Assembly (NCBI GenBank): GCA_003118195.1
Contig: BEXV01000119.1
Span: forward strand, 250,400 to 314,399
Length of the DNA: 64,000 nt
Direction: 5' to 3'
Source of the DNA: Hemicentrotus pulcherrimus
Lineage: Eukaryota; Echinodermata; Echinoidea; Camarodonta; Strongylocentrotidae
Shown here: positions 38,301 through 52,851 of the stretch, piece after piece
How positions within the stretch are numbered: the stretch's first letter is position 1
Layout: the number at the start of each line of letters is the position of its first letter
Program-made: the position numbers and the translations under genes
The notes under the pieces: model-generated
The model's database searches: none
Told to the model about the DNA's origin: nothing
Seen by the model: the letters and a program-made list of their open reading frames with translations, nothing else

Positions 38301-41300
38301 ATCGTGACAAGACTTTTAATCAACCATCAGGATACCTCCTTATAACATGTTTATTTTTCAGTGTACATGAAATATAGGAACACAAAATTTGTTTCTTTCA
38401 AATTTTGATTTGCCTTTGTGTTTTGTCCTTTTCAGATCAGAGATTGACTGATCTTTGACAGATGTCATATATACATGTATGTTACTTCTTGATGCCAAAG
38501 CAATTATTCTTGATCTTTGAAATCTCTTTGTATTTGATTCCATCAATTCTTGATTTTCAGTTCCCCCACTCATCGTGGATGCTTACAGACCTGTGGACAT
38601 CATAGTCATTCTAAACAATCCTGCAAGGTTGTACTGTGAGATTGACATCTCTATCCCCATGGCAACCATCGTCTGGCAGAAGGATGGCATCTCTCTTCGG
38701 GAGGATTCAAACATCCGCATCTCTCGGGACGGTCAGATCCTTGAGATTAATCAGGTACAGGTCAACAACGAGGGTCGGTATACCTGTATAGCAACAAACA
38801 ATGCAGGAAACGCCACCAAGTTCTTTGGTCTTACAGTCCATGGTAAGTATGACCCAGACTTCTGAAACAATCTTGCTTTCATATACTTGTGGACATTGTG
38901 GTACAATCCTGCCAGCTTTGTTGAGAATACAATAATGAAATATAACTAAAGTAACTAAGAGTCTGGGTACCACAAGGGAGTGTACTTGCCCCTGTCCTAT
39001 TTCTTGAACACATTTGAAGGCAGACTGATCCTCTTAAAAAAAAAATGATATGATAAAAAAAAAAATGATATAGCCTAATAGTCCTCTCCAAATTTTATTA
39101 AACCAAAACGGAAAATTCTTTTTGCCCAACTGATCGTGAGCCCGGCAGCCACTGTTCAGCGCCAGATCGACGTTGCTCTATCCCTTATTGTTGAACGCCA
39201 AACAAGGTAGCAACAACTCGCATCTTTTAACGTCTTTTGGTATGACGCGGCTGGGGTTTGAACCCACGACCTCCCGGTTGTGAGGCGGACGCTCTACTGA
39301 CTGAGCCAACACTCCACTCTTTGTAGCAAAACAGGATTTTTAGATAATTCGTACAGTATAGAAGAAAAGTATGATTAGCACCATTAAGCGTTTTCAGAAA
39401 GATGCAGATAACCATAATATCATAATCCCAAATATTGTTATGAAAGTTGTTATCATATGAAAACCTAAAAACTTAAAATGCAAGTCATTCATGCTTTCTT
39501 TCTTTGCCCAGTTCCTCCTATTTTCCCTGATGGTAACCCTGTGAACCCCATGATGATGAGCATCAATGAAGATGACTCTACCCAGCTTAGTTGCCATGCC
39601 AGCGGGTACCCTCCACCCACCATTAGATGGTACAAAGATGGCCGCCTGGTAACCCACAATGAGCCGGGCGTGGCGGTGTCCAATGCCGGAGAAGTTCTAA
39701 GGATTAACAGGGTGAATAGAATACATGCTGGGCAGTTCACCTGTGTCGCAAGCAGCATCGTAGGGAACATCTCCAAGAGTTATGTGCTCAATGTTAGAGG
39801 TGGGTTGTAAGAATTTAGAGAATGGTGGATTATTATTGAAGAAATAGTGTTGATTGTGCAGTCTCTGTAGTTGTTGATATTTGTATAGTCATTTTCGTCA
39901 ATGCTCATGAGAGTTTGATTTCCTATTCTGCAGCCTCAAATGAAAGAAGTATAGAATGGTTGCCAACATTTTCTTTTAACTACCACTTTAAATTTTACCT
40001 ACCCTGAATACAATTAACAGTCTTTGCCTGGTTTATAAGTAACATAGAAAATGTTCTATCCTAGCAAAAAAATGGAACAAAATACTTGTATCACTGACCT
40101 CATTTATTCACTGTACTATAAAAATGATGACCAATATACCTTGGAAAGACACGTTGAAGCAAATTAAAGTGTGTACACAAATCCTTTCTTCCCCCCAAAA
40201 CAGGGACATTTGTAAGAAAACATGATAATATGATTTCATTAATTTGAGCTTAGTAATACAGATGAACAATAGTTAGTATAAGGTGATACAGATTTGTGTT
40301 GATTATTTAGAGGAGCAATAAATAATAAAGCCTTCGATGGATCTTTCCAATTCTTATAGTGAGGCCTGAGATTGAAGGAGCAGAGTTCCCTCACAATGTA
40401 TCTGTTGTTAACAACATGGGTATTGAGCTGCGCTGTCCAACCGTAGCTATCCCCGTCCCGGAGATTGTTTGGTACAAGGACGGTCACCGACTTCACCCCT
40501 TCCAGAGCGGAGTCCTCATCTCTCCCGATGGCACCACTCTGAGAATACCCAATGCTCAGCTCCACGATGAGGGCGTCTATCAATGTGTTGCGACCAATGT
40601 GGCGGGAGAAGAGATGAAGCTGTTCAATTTACAGATTGATGGTTTGTACTTCTGTGATTTATTCTTATTATTTGTTAGAGATTGGGCTATGTGATGGGGT
40701 TAATGTTTTTAGAGATGTCATGGTCTAATGGATAAGTCACTGAGCTATGAATAATAACAATGATGCAGTAGAGGAGAATGCTTAATCGCAAGCTTTTTTT
40801 GTTGTTGAGTGGTTAACAAAGGCCACTGACAATTAGTATAAAGTTATACTTTTCATCTTTTGTCTCTTTTTTTTCTCGTACCTACAGTTCCACCTGTCAT
40901 AGTATCTAGGGAGCCTAATCAGATTGCCGTCATAGCTGGTGGCTCAACTACTATTGACTGCGAGAGCTATGGTGTCCCCAAACCAACAGTGACATGGACA
41001 AAGAATAATGCCTTTATATCACCAGCTAGCATAAGGTGAGGTGTCTGGATGTTTTCATGGTCACTATCTTTTTGCGCAATTCTTTTTTTGTTTGTCCTTT
41101 CACCTCCTAACTCTTTATTTAGTCCAGTTACTTTTGCAAATTATTCTTATCTCTTAGTGAATTAAGAAGAGCAATGTATATGGAACTTTGAAAATTAACC
41201 AATATTATGTTCACATTTATATAGCATCAGGTTTGATAAATGAATGTACAATTTTAGCATACATGGTCCGGTGAATTTTGTAGATTACTGTAACTCTTAT

Positions 41301-44300
41301 CAGGATTAGGTTTAAGAATCTAATCTATCCTGATTCAAATCAAAGATATGTGGTAGGAAATTTGACTGGTTTAAATTGACAATAGCAGATCCATGAACCT
41401 GCTGTGAAGTTTTACTAAGATGAATTAAATTGAATTGATATTGACTGCATGTAACATGGCTAGAAGTTAGAAGGCATTCTTAAGGTCAAGATCGGAAAGG
41501 GCCTGTGGCATCAAAGAGGCTGCAGCTGTCACATAATGAAGATGAACATGGCCAGACAAAGCAGTCTTTGAATGCCTTTAAAGAACTTTGAGTGAAATTA
41601 TTTAAAATTTAATTTCAAATTATTATTGATCAGATTGAATTTAATTGAGTTGATTTTGACTATAAATTGTAGCAAAGCTTTGGTGATAGTGGTGGTGATG
41701 GTGGCGGCAAACGATGCAGGCTTTTAATACTTTGAATTGACTCAGTGAAATTATTTTAATTTGATTTGAATTAATATTGATCAGATACGACATAGACCCA
41801 GCTGGATTGCTCCATATAGCTACAGTGACAGTAGCAGATGAAGGTGTCTTTGAATGTTTCGTCTCCAACTCTGCTGGCAATGTGACAAGAAGAATAGATC
41901 TACAGGTTCAAGGTAAGATTCCATTGGTTTACTGAGAATCAAAACAGTTTTAACCCATGACAGTCTAGTATCAATGTTTAGAGATTTATCAAAAATTCTT
42001 ATCTTTTGATCCAGTATGCTCTGAATTGCAAATCATACATGAGCAGAAAAGAGTACACCAATTGTTAGAAGACTTGAGGCCATTTCTGTTGCACGACATT
42101 GTTTTGTTCATGAATAAGAGTGATTGAATTAAAAATAATCATTAAAGTATCTAAATTTAAAAGTTTGATTGTCAAGCTGTTTTTATTTTCTTCTTTGATA
42201 TGTTAGTTCAACCAACCATCACACCAGGGCGTGGTAGGGTGACTACCCGAATAGGTCAGTCAGTGCGCCTCTTCTGCGATGCCACCGGTGTCCCTACCCC
42301 AGAGATCCTGTGGCAGAAGGATGGTCAGAGGGTTTATCCCATGGAAGGATTCCTGATCATCAGTGATGGTATGTTGCAGATCAATGATGCACAGCCCTCA
42401 GATGCAGGGCGATAAGACTGCATTGCTAAGAATGGAGCCGGAGCGGATGTCTTCAAGGTCATTCTTGAGGTTCATGGTGAGTTTCCTGGGTACCACATAT
42501 AGTTGATGTTAAGATTAAAGTCTCTTAACCCATTGTCTTCCTGATTGTTTTCTTCCGTTCGGCATGTACAAGAATCACCTTTTTTTCTGTAGGCATTGGG
42601 ATAATAAAGTTCTATGATTGGAAAGAATTAAACTAAAATTTAGGCCATGTGGGTGCAAGGTTGCTCTAACTTCATGTTGAGTGTTATGATACCAGATTAT
42701 TGATTAAGGGGTAAAAGTCTTTCTATCCACCCTAGGTGGGGTTGTTTAACCCTAATAAGGCCGAGGAGGGGGGGGGGGCACTATGGCCCCCACCCTATGT
42801 GATTTTTCTGATTGTTCGGGAATGCATACAGATGCGCCCCGCCGCTCACAGACTTTTCTCTCTCTCGCTCGAGTCTTGCACATATTTTAAGACATTTTTT
42901 TTTAATCGGACGTACAGTTACAAATGTCAGGCAGAAAAGTGCTTGTTTTTGTGATTTGTTTACAAAACATATGGAAATGTCATTTTCCTAAAAAGAGATA
43001 AGAACATTGGTTATTTGGTCTTGTTTAAACTTTAGAGTTTGTGTTGGGGGTTAAAATAGTTGAATTGTCATTTATTTGCATAAGTTACCATAAATGTGCA
43101 AATGAATGAATTTTTCAAAAAATTGAATTTACCATAGTCGCGGCGATCGGCCGTTTCACGCCAGAGATCATAGAAAGATCTGAAATACCCCGGCCTCATT
43201 AGGGTTAAGTGATCATATTGGAAGAACTGCATACTTGACCACAACGATCCACAGAAGGATGCATGACCATTTTCTTGTTTATTATCGCAATCACTTTTAA
43301 GAAGCAAGTACTACATTTACCTGTTCAAATATAATGTAACTGATGCATATGTATTAATGAGATGGAACCAATTTTTTTCATTTTTTCCCTTCATAGAGCC
43401 ACCTCAGATCGCAGAGACCACTCAAACATATGAGATCAGAGTAGATGCTTCTGTTGAGTTGGAATGCCGTGTCAGTGGGATTCCCAAGCCAAACATTCGC
43501 TGGCTATTCAATGGACAAGAACTGGGAGCCCAGAGTCTGAAGCTTGCTAATGGAAACCTCAAGATACCTGTTGTGAGGGCAGAGGATAGTGGGGCTTACA
43601 CTTGTCTGGCTCAGAATGATGCTGGATTCGCCCAAGCAGAGAGGATTCTTGTAGTGCTAGGTAAGTAGCCATGGCTTATAAACGATGGCTCAAAATGATG
43701 TTGGGTTCGCCCAAGCAGAGAGGATTCTTGTAGTGCTAGGTAAGTAGTCAAGGCTTAGAAATGATGGCAGAATGAGTGTGGGGTTCGTCTGCCAGACTGC
43801 TGTTTCTTCTCTCATTCTGAACATATTCTGTTCTAATCCTAAATATCTTCTGGTTTTCCCTCTTATAGATGTTCCAAGGCTTCCAAGACCACCTCGTGAG
43901 CAGTCCGAGATGACCATTAGTGTGAATCGACGAGCAGTGTTGACCTGTCCAGCTGATGGCTATCCACCCCCTGAGGTCACTTGGAGGAAGGATGGAATCC
44001 TCGTTGAACCTGCCGGTAGAATCACAATGACTGAGAACCATGAACTCATCATTGACAGAGTACAGGTAAAGCAAGGTCATCCATCGAATGATAATGATAA
44101 TGATGATGATGATAATAAAATTATGGGTTTATATAGCGTTTGATACATCAACAAATCAACAATGTCTCTATGCACACACAATATGTGCACATACTCCACT
44201 CCCTGTGGAGCATTCCGGCCAGGCCTCATTATACATAAATTAACAGTACAGAGCAAACTACAATGACCAGGTCCCCATTTAACTCATGGGTGAAGAGAAG

Positions 44301-47300
44301 CCACATAGAAAAAATGCAGAACCAATGACCTCTTTCAGCACCTCTTCCTCATGAAAATTAATCATTGAAATTACAACAAAAAAACATCATTTGAGATGTT
44401 GGTGATAGGGATAGGCATTTGAATGGATGATCATATAACAGTTTGAAGATCATATTCAAAAACATGCTTAATCTTTGTTTTGAAAGAAGAATGATATTTT
44501 TAGACTGGTTTTCAACTTTTCCTTCTTTTCTTAATGTTTCTCCTCTCCATTTTTGTTTTACTTCATGTTATATTCTGTTTTCTTATTTTTGCTGCCCAAG
44601 CAATCTTATCATATTAACTATATATATTTCAATACTGAAAAATCAATTGTAACTGTATTTCATGTTTGAAATAGGCAATGAGTCTTTTAATTTCACACAT
44701 GACCAATTCAGCCATTGGGCTGTGACACATTAAAAAACAACAACCTTGAATTGAATTGAATTGAATTAATGTAGTAATAAACAATGTATATTAATTGAAA
44801 ATTAATTTGATATGATGTTATCTGCAATTACTTCAAAGTGCAAAGAAAGTTGTGCACAAATTTATGAATATCTTTGTAATTGGATTATTATTAGCAAAAA
44901 TAACTTAAGTATGCCATTAATTTATTTTGTTGTTGACAATCATAAAAAAATACAATTGACACAGATCGTGGATGTAGATTGATGTAGATGTGTTGTGTTC
45001 TGTTTTGTTTCACCAGGAAAGTGATAGTGGTACCTATACATGCGTGGCTACAAATTCTATTGGCAGTAACAGACTAAATTTCTACCTCACAGTACAAGGT
45101 ATGCCATGGGTTCAATTATTGCATTTCTAAAGTTCTGTAGCTTTGGTTTAAGATATGCATTTAAGACATCAGTAAATGAAGATGAAATTTCAGCAAGGTA
45201 GCTGGTAAAATCGGTAAAATCATTAAAAAAATGAGAAGGGACAGAGGGAATGCATTTTGAAATAGGACTCTTCACAAGTTAGTTTGCTATTTTTGTATCC
45301 TGATTTGTAAACATTTTTGTTTAAAAAAATAATAGAACATCAGTTCGAAACATTCACATTCGTAGTCAAAAGACTACATCTTAATAAGCATTACAATAAC
45401 ATTAATATTAGTCATGTACAAAAATATAAATACATTTTACTAGCTTCAATGATCATTAAATATTTTGATTTCATATGAGAAGAAGGAGCAAGAAATTAAT
45501 GGGATTTGATATTTGATATTGAATATATGCTATACAGATAAATCAAAGTACAAAGCCATCGAAACAGAAACTTATAAACATTCTCTTTGCACATATTTAA
45601 GAAATACCAATTATTGATTGAAAATTTTGATAGTCTGACCATGTGTTTTAATTGTGTTCATTTTCAGTTGCTCCAACATTCACCCACTTCCCAAATGATG
45701 TAGAGCTAGCAGCTGGTAACAGACTGGAATTGATTTGTGAAGCTATTGGTGTGCCTATGCCTGATATTACATGGCTGGTCAATGGGACTGAGATGATTCC
45801 AAGTAAGGAACATGATTACCCTGATATTATTCAATATATTCAATACTAGTAATTGTAGGATTCCAGAATGAACAGCATACTGTACACTTTGCTAAATGCT
45901 TACTCATGGAGACTGTTGTCGGAGCAAATAGGCAAGGAAGACCAAGGAAGAGATGGAAAAGTGACATTCTAATAAGGAGCACCTTCCAGAAGTCATATAG
46001 AATCGCTTAAGACAGGAATACATGGTTTGAATATGTTTGTGGAGCCAACTTCTTTAGGGACACAGTGACAGCTTAGGTTAAATTAGTTTAGCTTAGCTTG
46101 GCTTAATTGTAGTAGGTTCTTGTGTGGTGCTTTTATGTGGCACACTTGCCACTCCTGATGCTTCAATATTTTTACCCTAGCTTTAGCATGACAGCCATTA
46201 CAGCGCTCAATCATTTGAAGGAACTGATTCCGACCGAAATACAATTTACATGTACCTCACCTTAGATGAGTGTGTAGCAAATTTTAGATTGGTGTCTTGC
46301 AAAGGAGATAAGTTCTGCAACATTTTCACTTTTCACTTTGTTTTTCAACTTATAATTGCTTTTATTAATTGAAAGGATAATTATCCTACCTTTTTCTGTA
46401 TCACTATCATTTACACCTGTACATACATACATCTTTTCATCATGTAGACCCACCTACTTTTGATGGTCGTAGTGTGCTTGCCATTGGGAATGTACAGAAG
46501 AGTGACAGTGGAACGTACATGTGCCGAGCTGAAAATATTCTTGGTGTGAGGACAGCCATCACTGCTGTACGCGTTAGGGGTGAGTTACTACATTTGAGTC
46601 AGTTTTAATATGTTAATTGCACATGTATATTGCACATTTATGAGTGTAGTTCAACCAATGTTTGTTATTGTGTATGGTGTGTTTACATTCTGAGCATAGA
46701 AGCAGATCCAGAGATTTTTTTTGTTGGTAGCGTGTATTTACATCCCATCGCTGCCATCCCTAGAATAAGGAGCTGATTGGAATTCAATTTGAGAGATTTT
46801 TATCTTTATTTTCCCTTTCAAAAGAGATGTGTTTATAAACCTACATCGGACACCTGCAAAAAAGGAGTCAAAATCCAAATGATTTTCCAGTTTATATTGT
46901 CAATATAACAATTAGAGTATTTATCACTAAAGGGCATTTAGCAAGGACTTTTATCTGTAGTGTTAACATTGAACATTGAGTAAAGGCTGTAAAGTAATAA
47001 GTTTTAAATGTCTTAATTCTGGACAAACGTTTTCTGTATTTATTAAATTTTTTGTTTGTTCCCCCTTTCTCAATTCTCTATGTATCTCATACTTATTCTA
47101 TCCCTCTGCGCCTCAGAATAGTTTACTAGATCGATGGCGCATAATAAATGCTGTATTATTATTAGTATTATTCTTTGAACACCATTATAGCAACTTGAGT
47201 GGGTAGTGAAATTATATAAACACTCATGTTCCCTTACCAAGTAGGGCCAGATGAAAATTCTAAGTTATCATTATGAACTACTGTACAATCTTTTTGCAGT

Positions 47301-50300
47301 GCCACCCAGGATCCACCGCATCCCATCAGACACTACCCTGACCCTAGGGGAGAGGGCAGTGTTGAACTGTGCAGTGAACGGTGACCCCAAACCAGAGGTG
47401 ACGTGGCTCAAGAACAACCGTCCTGTAGCCCTGACTGACACCATGCAACAGAGTTCTGATGGTTCTCTCATTATAGCACCCACTGCTGTAAGTCTCATTA
47501 TAAAACCCTGAATGGTTTCTTTCTATCTATCAAGGTATCTTCTCCAAGCTCAGAGGTTGATTTCAACATATTTCCACACACCTCTGTTTTCTGCTATCCT
47601 AGTACACTTTTGGAGTGTCATTCTACTCCATGACTTATTATTCCCTTCCCAGTTAGTTCCTGGTTTCCCTCTTGGTTTATACAATTTGTGTTAATCAGAA
47701 AGTGAAAAAAGAATCTTCATATTGGAAACTTGAAAGGGTATTGACTGAAAGTAAACATATCTGTTTAAATCAGTTTCAATTGACAACATATATGTAGATA
47801 CTAGTAAAAGAAAATATGAATCGAAAATATGAATTGTACCTTTGTTTTCACTCTCAGTTGAGTGAATAACGGAGTGTGTGGATAGCAAATTAGTTTATAA
47901 TTCTCTGTGGGGAAAATATCTTTGAGTTATATTTTCTGCAGTTCATAAGCATTTGTGCATAACCTTAGAAATAAACTTTGATAGCACCTTTACTCTAAGG
48001 CAATACCTCTTTTTGGATTAAAAAAATAAAAAAAGTAATATATTCAGTCACACATCCAATCTGTTCTTAGCCAGTGTATCCCCTTTCTGTTGAAGATGTA
48101 TTACTTGGTCACTTTTGTTTTCATTTATGTATTTGCATTTGTTTTCGTTAGATATCTGATGCCGGTTTATACAAATGTCAAGCCCTTAACCTCTATGGCC
48201 TTGATGAAGTCAGCTATCACCTTGAAATACAAAGTAAGCAAATCTCAAGACATCTTTTAAATATAACAAAGATACCTGCCCATGCTATCAGATATGTTGA
48301 AACTTTTGCCGAGATGTAGACAAGAATTACATATGGTATATGGTCTATGACTTAGAGGGTCTAATCCATTAAAAATTGATTGATTTAAGGGTTATTTGTA
48401 CCTCAATGCAAACAAAAAATTGTTCCAGTGAAAAATTAATATAAAATTTTCCCTTGTTTTGTTTTGATAACTATTTAATCTTGTTTTCTGAACATTCTTA
48501 TCTAAATGATGTCTATTTTTGGGCCTATTTGAACATCATCCCTTAGGAATTCACTGAGTTCCAAGATACAGAAATGTGTAGACTATTACACTTTTCATCA
48601 TCGTAAAAAAATATGCTGCCATTTTGCCACATCATATATTAAAGAAGGAGACTACAATGATTTTGTTTGCAGGTCGTCCTATGTTTGTGGTGGAGCCACA
48701 GAACACCACAGTATCCCACGGTGAGAACGTCCTCCTGGACTGCATAGCTCAGGGAGAGCCTGAACCGTCCATGAGATGGCAAAAAGAAGGCTTCAGGGTG
48801 CTGCCTGTAGGGCGTGTTGCCATCCTACCAAACAATACCCTCAAGATAGTGGCCGCACAGCTGACCGATAGTGGAGCCTACATGTGTCTTGCTGAAAACC
48901 AGATGGGTCGAGCTGTGATGACCATCCATCTGACCGTCATGGGTGAGTGATTGACTAAGAAACTAACCACTTTTAAATTGACAAGTGTTTTCATTATGAG
49001 GGACTATTGACACCTTTGCATTGTGCGTTTAGGTAATAACAAGCTAGTCTGACACAAATCTTTGTTATGTGCAATGGATTAGGAATCATGAATTATGCAT
49101 GACTTTGAATTTGCATCTTGTGCATATGCAAATATGTTTTGTGAATGATTTAGTAGTATATTAGATTATGCACTTACCATAGATGTGTTGTTTCTGGCAT
49201 CAAATAGTTGGTTGGCATAAAGATCAAAGAAGATGTTGGAATATTCAGACTGCAATTGAAGATAATGCATAATCTTTATCAAACGATAGAGAGATGCAAA
49301 ATGGAGGGACATACCACATTCATAAAGAACATGAATTGACAGTGTGTTATTGTCTTTCCTCCTTTAATTTACATTGCATTCATCAGCGTGCAAATGGCAA
49401 ATTGTAATAAGGTATTTATGTTATCAACAGTTTGTTGTGTCTGTGTTTACTTTTAGATAATTAGAGTTGATATTGGGTTTTGTGATTCTGTCTTTGTCAC
49501 TTTTTCACTATCATGAAATTGTTATTCCTGTGAAAAACTAAAAAATCAAGAAGTGAGGATAATCAGTTCATAAAATTAGAATAGAAGAAATATATTCAGC
49601 AAGTGCATTAAATCAATTTTGAAAAATTTGATTAAAAAAAATGTAATTAATTTTCGTATTCCAAAGCTCCACAACTGTTTTCAACGGATCTTTAAAAAAA
49701 GGAAATGTTTATGTTGTGTTGTCCTTGAAATATTAATTGTGCACAGCTTTCAGGAGTGTAGTGCATGGTAAAAGTTGACTGGGAATCAATGGTTGTAGAT
49801 ATTTGTACGATTAGTTTCATATGGGGCATTCCACAAATCATTTGTAACATGCATGTCTTTATTATTTGTTTACTTGTACTTTCTGTTTTCGTTTTCTTTT
49901 TCAGACATAAGTTGTTGCATTCTGGTTGCTCTCCTTTGTCTTTCTTTTTATGATTTATGTGATTTTTCATTTTTCATTTTTTTAAAATTAATATTTCCTC
50001 ACAGTAATTTCTGCACATCTTATTCATGGCAAATGATCAGTAATTATCACATTTTCTACTAACTTATGTAAAGAGTTGTAACATTTTATGAGCATACTTT
50101 CAGTTTTTCTTTGAATTTTATGTTTTATTAATAATTTATTATCATCTTCTTTTAAAGAAGAGATATAAAATTTCAAAAAGAATTTACTGGGCAGATTTAA
50201 AAAATAGAATTTAATGATTTTTTTTTTCTTTGACAATAAATATTTCTATCCCTCCTTTTTTCTTTCATTATTATTTGTGTCTGAGCGTTTTGTACTGTTT

Positions 50301-52816
50301 GTTTTTCTTTCTTTGGTTAATGAAGTACTTGTTTGATATCAAATGTGCTCTCTGTATTTATTCCTAAATGTTTTTTGTTTCAATGTCTTAAAAGTTACAA
50401 TAGTGTTGCTGTTATTGTTTCAACTGTTATATGTGTCAAACTTAATCTGAAAGATAGTTACAATTATTTGCATGATCCAGGTAGTCTGCCATCAAAAATG
50501 TTCAAATTATTTTGGAGTGTTTGTATTTAAATTAGCAGGATTGAAATTCTATTGAAACCCTACTCTATTATTTATAGGCACTTTTCTGTCAATATACAGA
50601 TCAGAGTTACTATTTCCATTATTTTTATAATTCACATTTGCACCATTTAATATGGTTGAAACAAGAAGCAAATCATCTTCATATTTAAATATGTGGTAAA
50701 AAAAACTTATGTTTTAAATGAAAAGGTATTATTTGAATAAGTGGGAGGGGGATATAGAAAAAAAATGTGTTGAATTAGTAGTTAGCCACTATGAATTTTT
50801 CATTTTAAACAAGAACAAGTAATTGAGAATTATTCCAGAAAACTCTGCTATGGATCATTTGGCTTTTTCAACGGTGCTTTTTCATTTTCTAGATTCACTT
50901 TAATACTTTCTCTCATATTGGTTCAGAGTTTCTCAAGTCTTAGACAAGAGGTTTTTTTTAGAAAACATCCTTGGCATATAAAGTTCACCATTATCAGCAA
51001 ACTAATTCATTTATGCTTTGAATGAGTGGAAGACTGAATAAGGGGATTTTTAGATTGAGAAAAGCCCAAGATTTACAATGATTATGATTCTTGTTTACTC
51101 ATCAATCAATTGAACCAGAAGCCTCTGGAGCCCATCAAATCTGCTAGTCATTTGAGACCTAATTTTGAAGGTCTTCTTTAAGTCCCAAAGCAAAAGTTTA
51201 TCCGTTGACTTGAGAAACTCAGAACCATGTACATTATTTGTAAGTTGCTTCTTGCTTGATTTGCATTGCATGATGGGATGCTTCTGTCTGACAGTGCATG
51301 GCGGCTGGTCAGAATGGACCGAGTGGGGGCAGTGCAGTAAGACATGTGGGCGGGGCATGAGGATACGCACACGTCGCTGCGACAGTCCGTCCCCAGCTCA
51401 CAATGGACTGCAATGCACAGGGCCAGAGGTAGAACAGAACTCATGCCATTTGGATAGTTGCCCTAGTAAGTGCTGGCTATCTTGTGTGGGTGCATGTTTG
51501 TGAGAGCTTTTGTGTGTGTGGGCTTGAGGATGGAGTTCACAGGTAGGTGATGAGATGAAAATGAAAGATGGACTGCAGTACATTAGTTTATATTCATTAC
51601 AAGCTAAGGTATTCTGACCATATTTTGTGCATGACCAAATTGTGGGTACAAAGTCAAACTATACAAAATCAATCAGATTTTAGAAATCTTTCTTTACCAG
51701 ATATTATATCATCACAAAAAAGGGACAATAGGCAATAGTTTCATCCAAATTGGTTGGTATGTTGGGTTACTAATCCAAAACATATTTCCATTATTAGATC
51801 ATTGCGTCTTCTTTTGAATATAATATCCGCTTAGAGCCAGAAGGGGATTTATGTGAAATTATATTCAGTGGACAATATAACCAGTCTATTCCTCTTTCAT
51901 TTTATCTGAACTAAATTTGTTGACATTACAATAACTCATTCAGTCATTCACACTTGTCAGTCATAAACCTATTGCCTAGGAAACATTTTTCATTTGATCA
52001 TTATTGTTTGAAGTATGATTTGCGATTTATTTCTTGATTTGCATGACCTCTGCTTTTTATTCAATGCAGTTTGGATTTTGCAACTTGTAAGTTTTTTAGT
52101 GCCCAATGTGTAATGTTGATTCCCAGTACCAGTACGGCAATAACTTTTGCTGTTTTTCATTTTGTGCCAGATACGGCAATAAATTTCGCTGTTTTTCATC
52201 ATAATCATAACATTCTTTGAATAAAATGAAGTCCTCATGATCAGAACCTACCGTTTGTATCATCTTTGTGGAGCCAACCGCTATCATGTAATTTAGAGTT
52301 AATACTCTTGTGGTTCCAAAGAGACAGTATCTTCTTCTCTATCATAAACTGGCTATAGTTGCTCAATTTTGTGTGTTAAGAAAGAGAAAAGACACTTATC
52401 CTCAGGGAATGCAGACACTTCATAAGAAAAAACCTATTCTCATAACATGAATCTTTTTGGAGCCAGAGCCTATGGTCATGAAATGATGTTCACAATCTAA
52501 TTGATGTTCTTGCCTCTCTGTTCAGTCCATGGTCGATGGGGTGAATGGCAGCCGTTTGAAGAATGCTCTGTAACCTGTGGGTTTGGTGTCCGTGTAAGGC
52601 GGCGATTCTGCGACAACCCACCGGTTCAGTACAGAGGAAGGGATTGTGAAGGCGAGGGTATCCAGCAGGACGAATGCTTTGCAGGACAATGCCCAGGTTA
52701 GTGATGAGGATGACAATGATGATGATGATGATGATGATGGTGAGGAGGATGGTGGTGGTAGTGAGGAGGAGGAAGAGAAGGACGAGGTAGAAGATAATGG
52801 TGATGCTGATGAATAT

Positions 52817-52851
<35 letters not shown>

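Noticed and set aside
39225..39320. tRNA gene on the minus strand
   Set aside because: The T arm and boxes are good, but acceptor ends do not pair and a SINE body follows.
27024..42415. Alternative genetic code or RNA editing to remove stops
   Set aside because: TAA and TGA stand for different residues (Tyr, Cys, others), and A-to-I editing would give Trp. Error, allele or exon skipping fit better.
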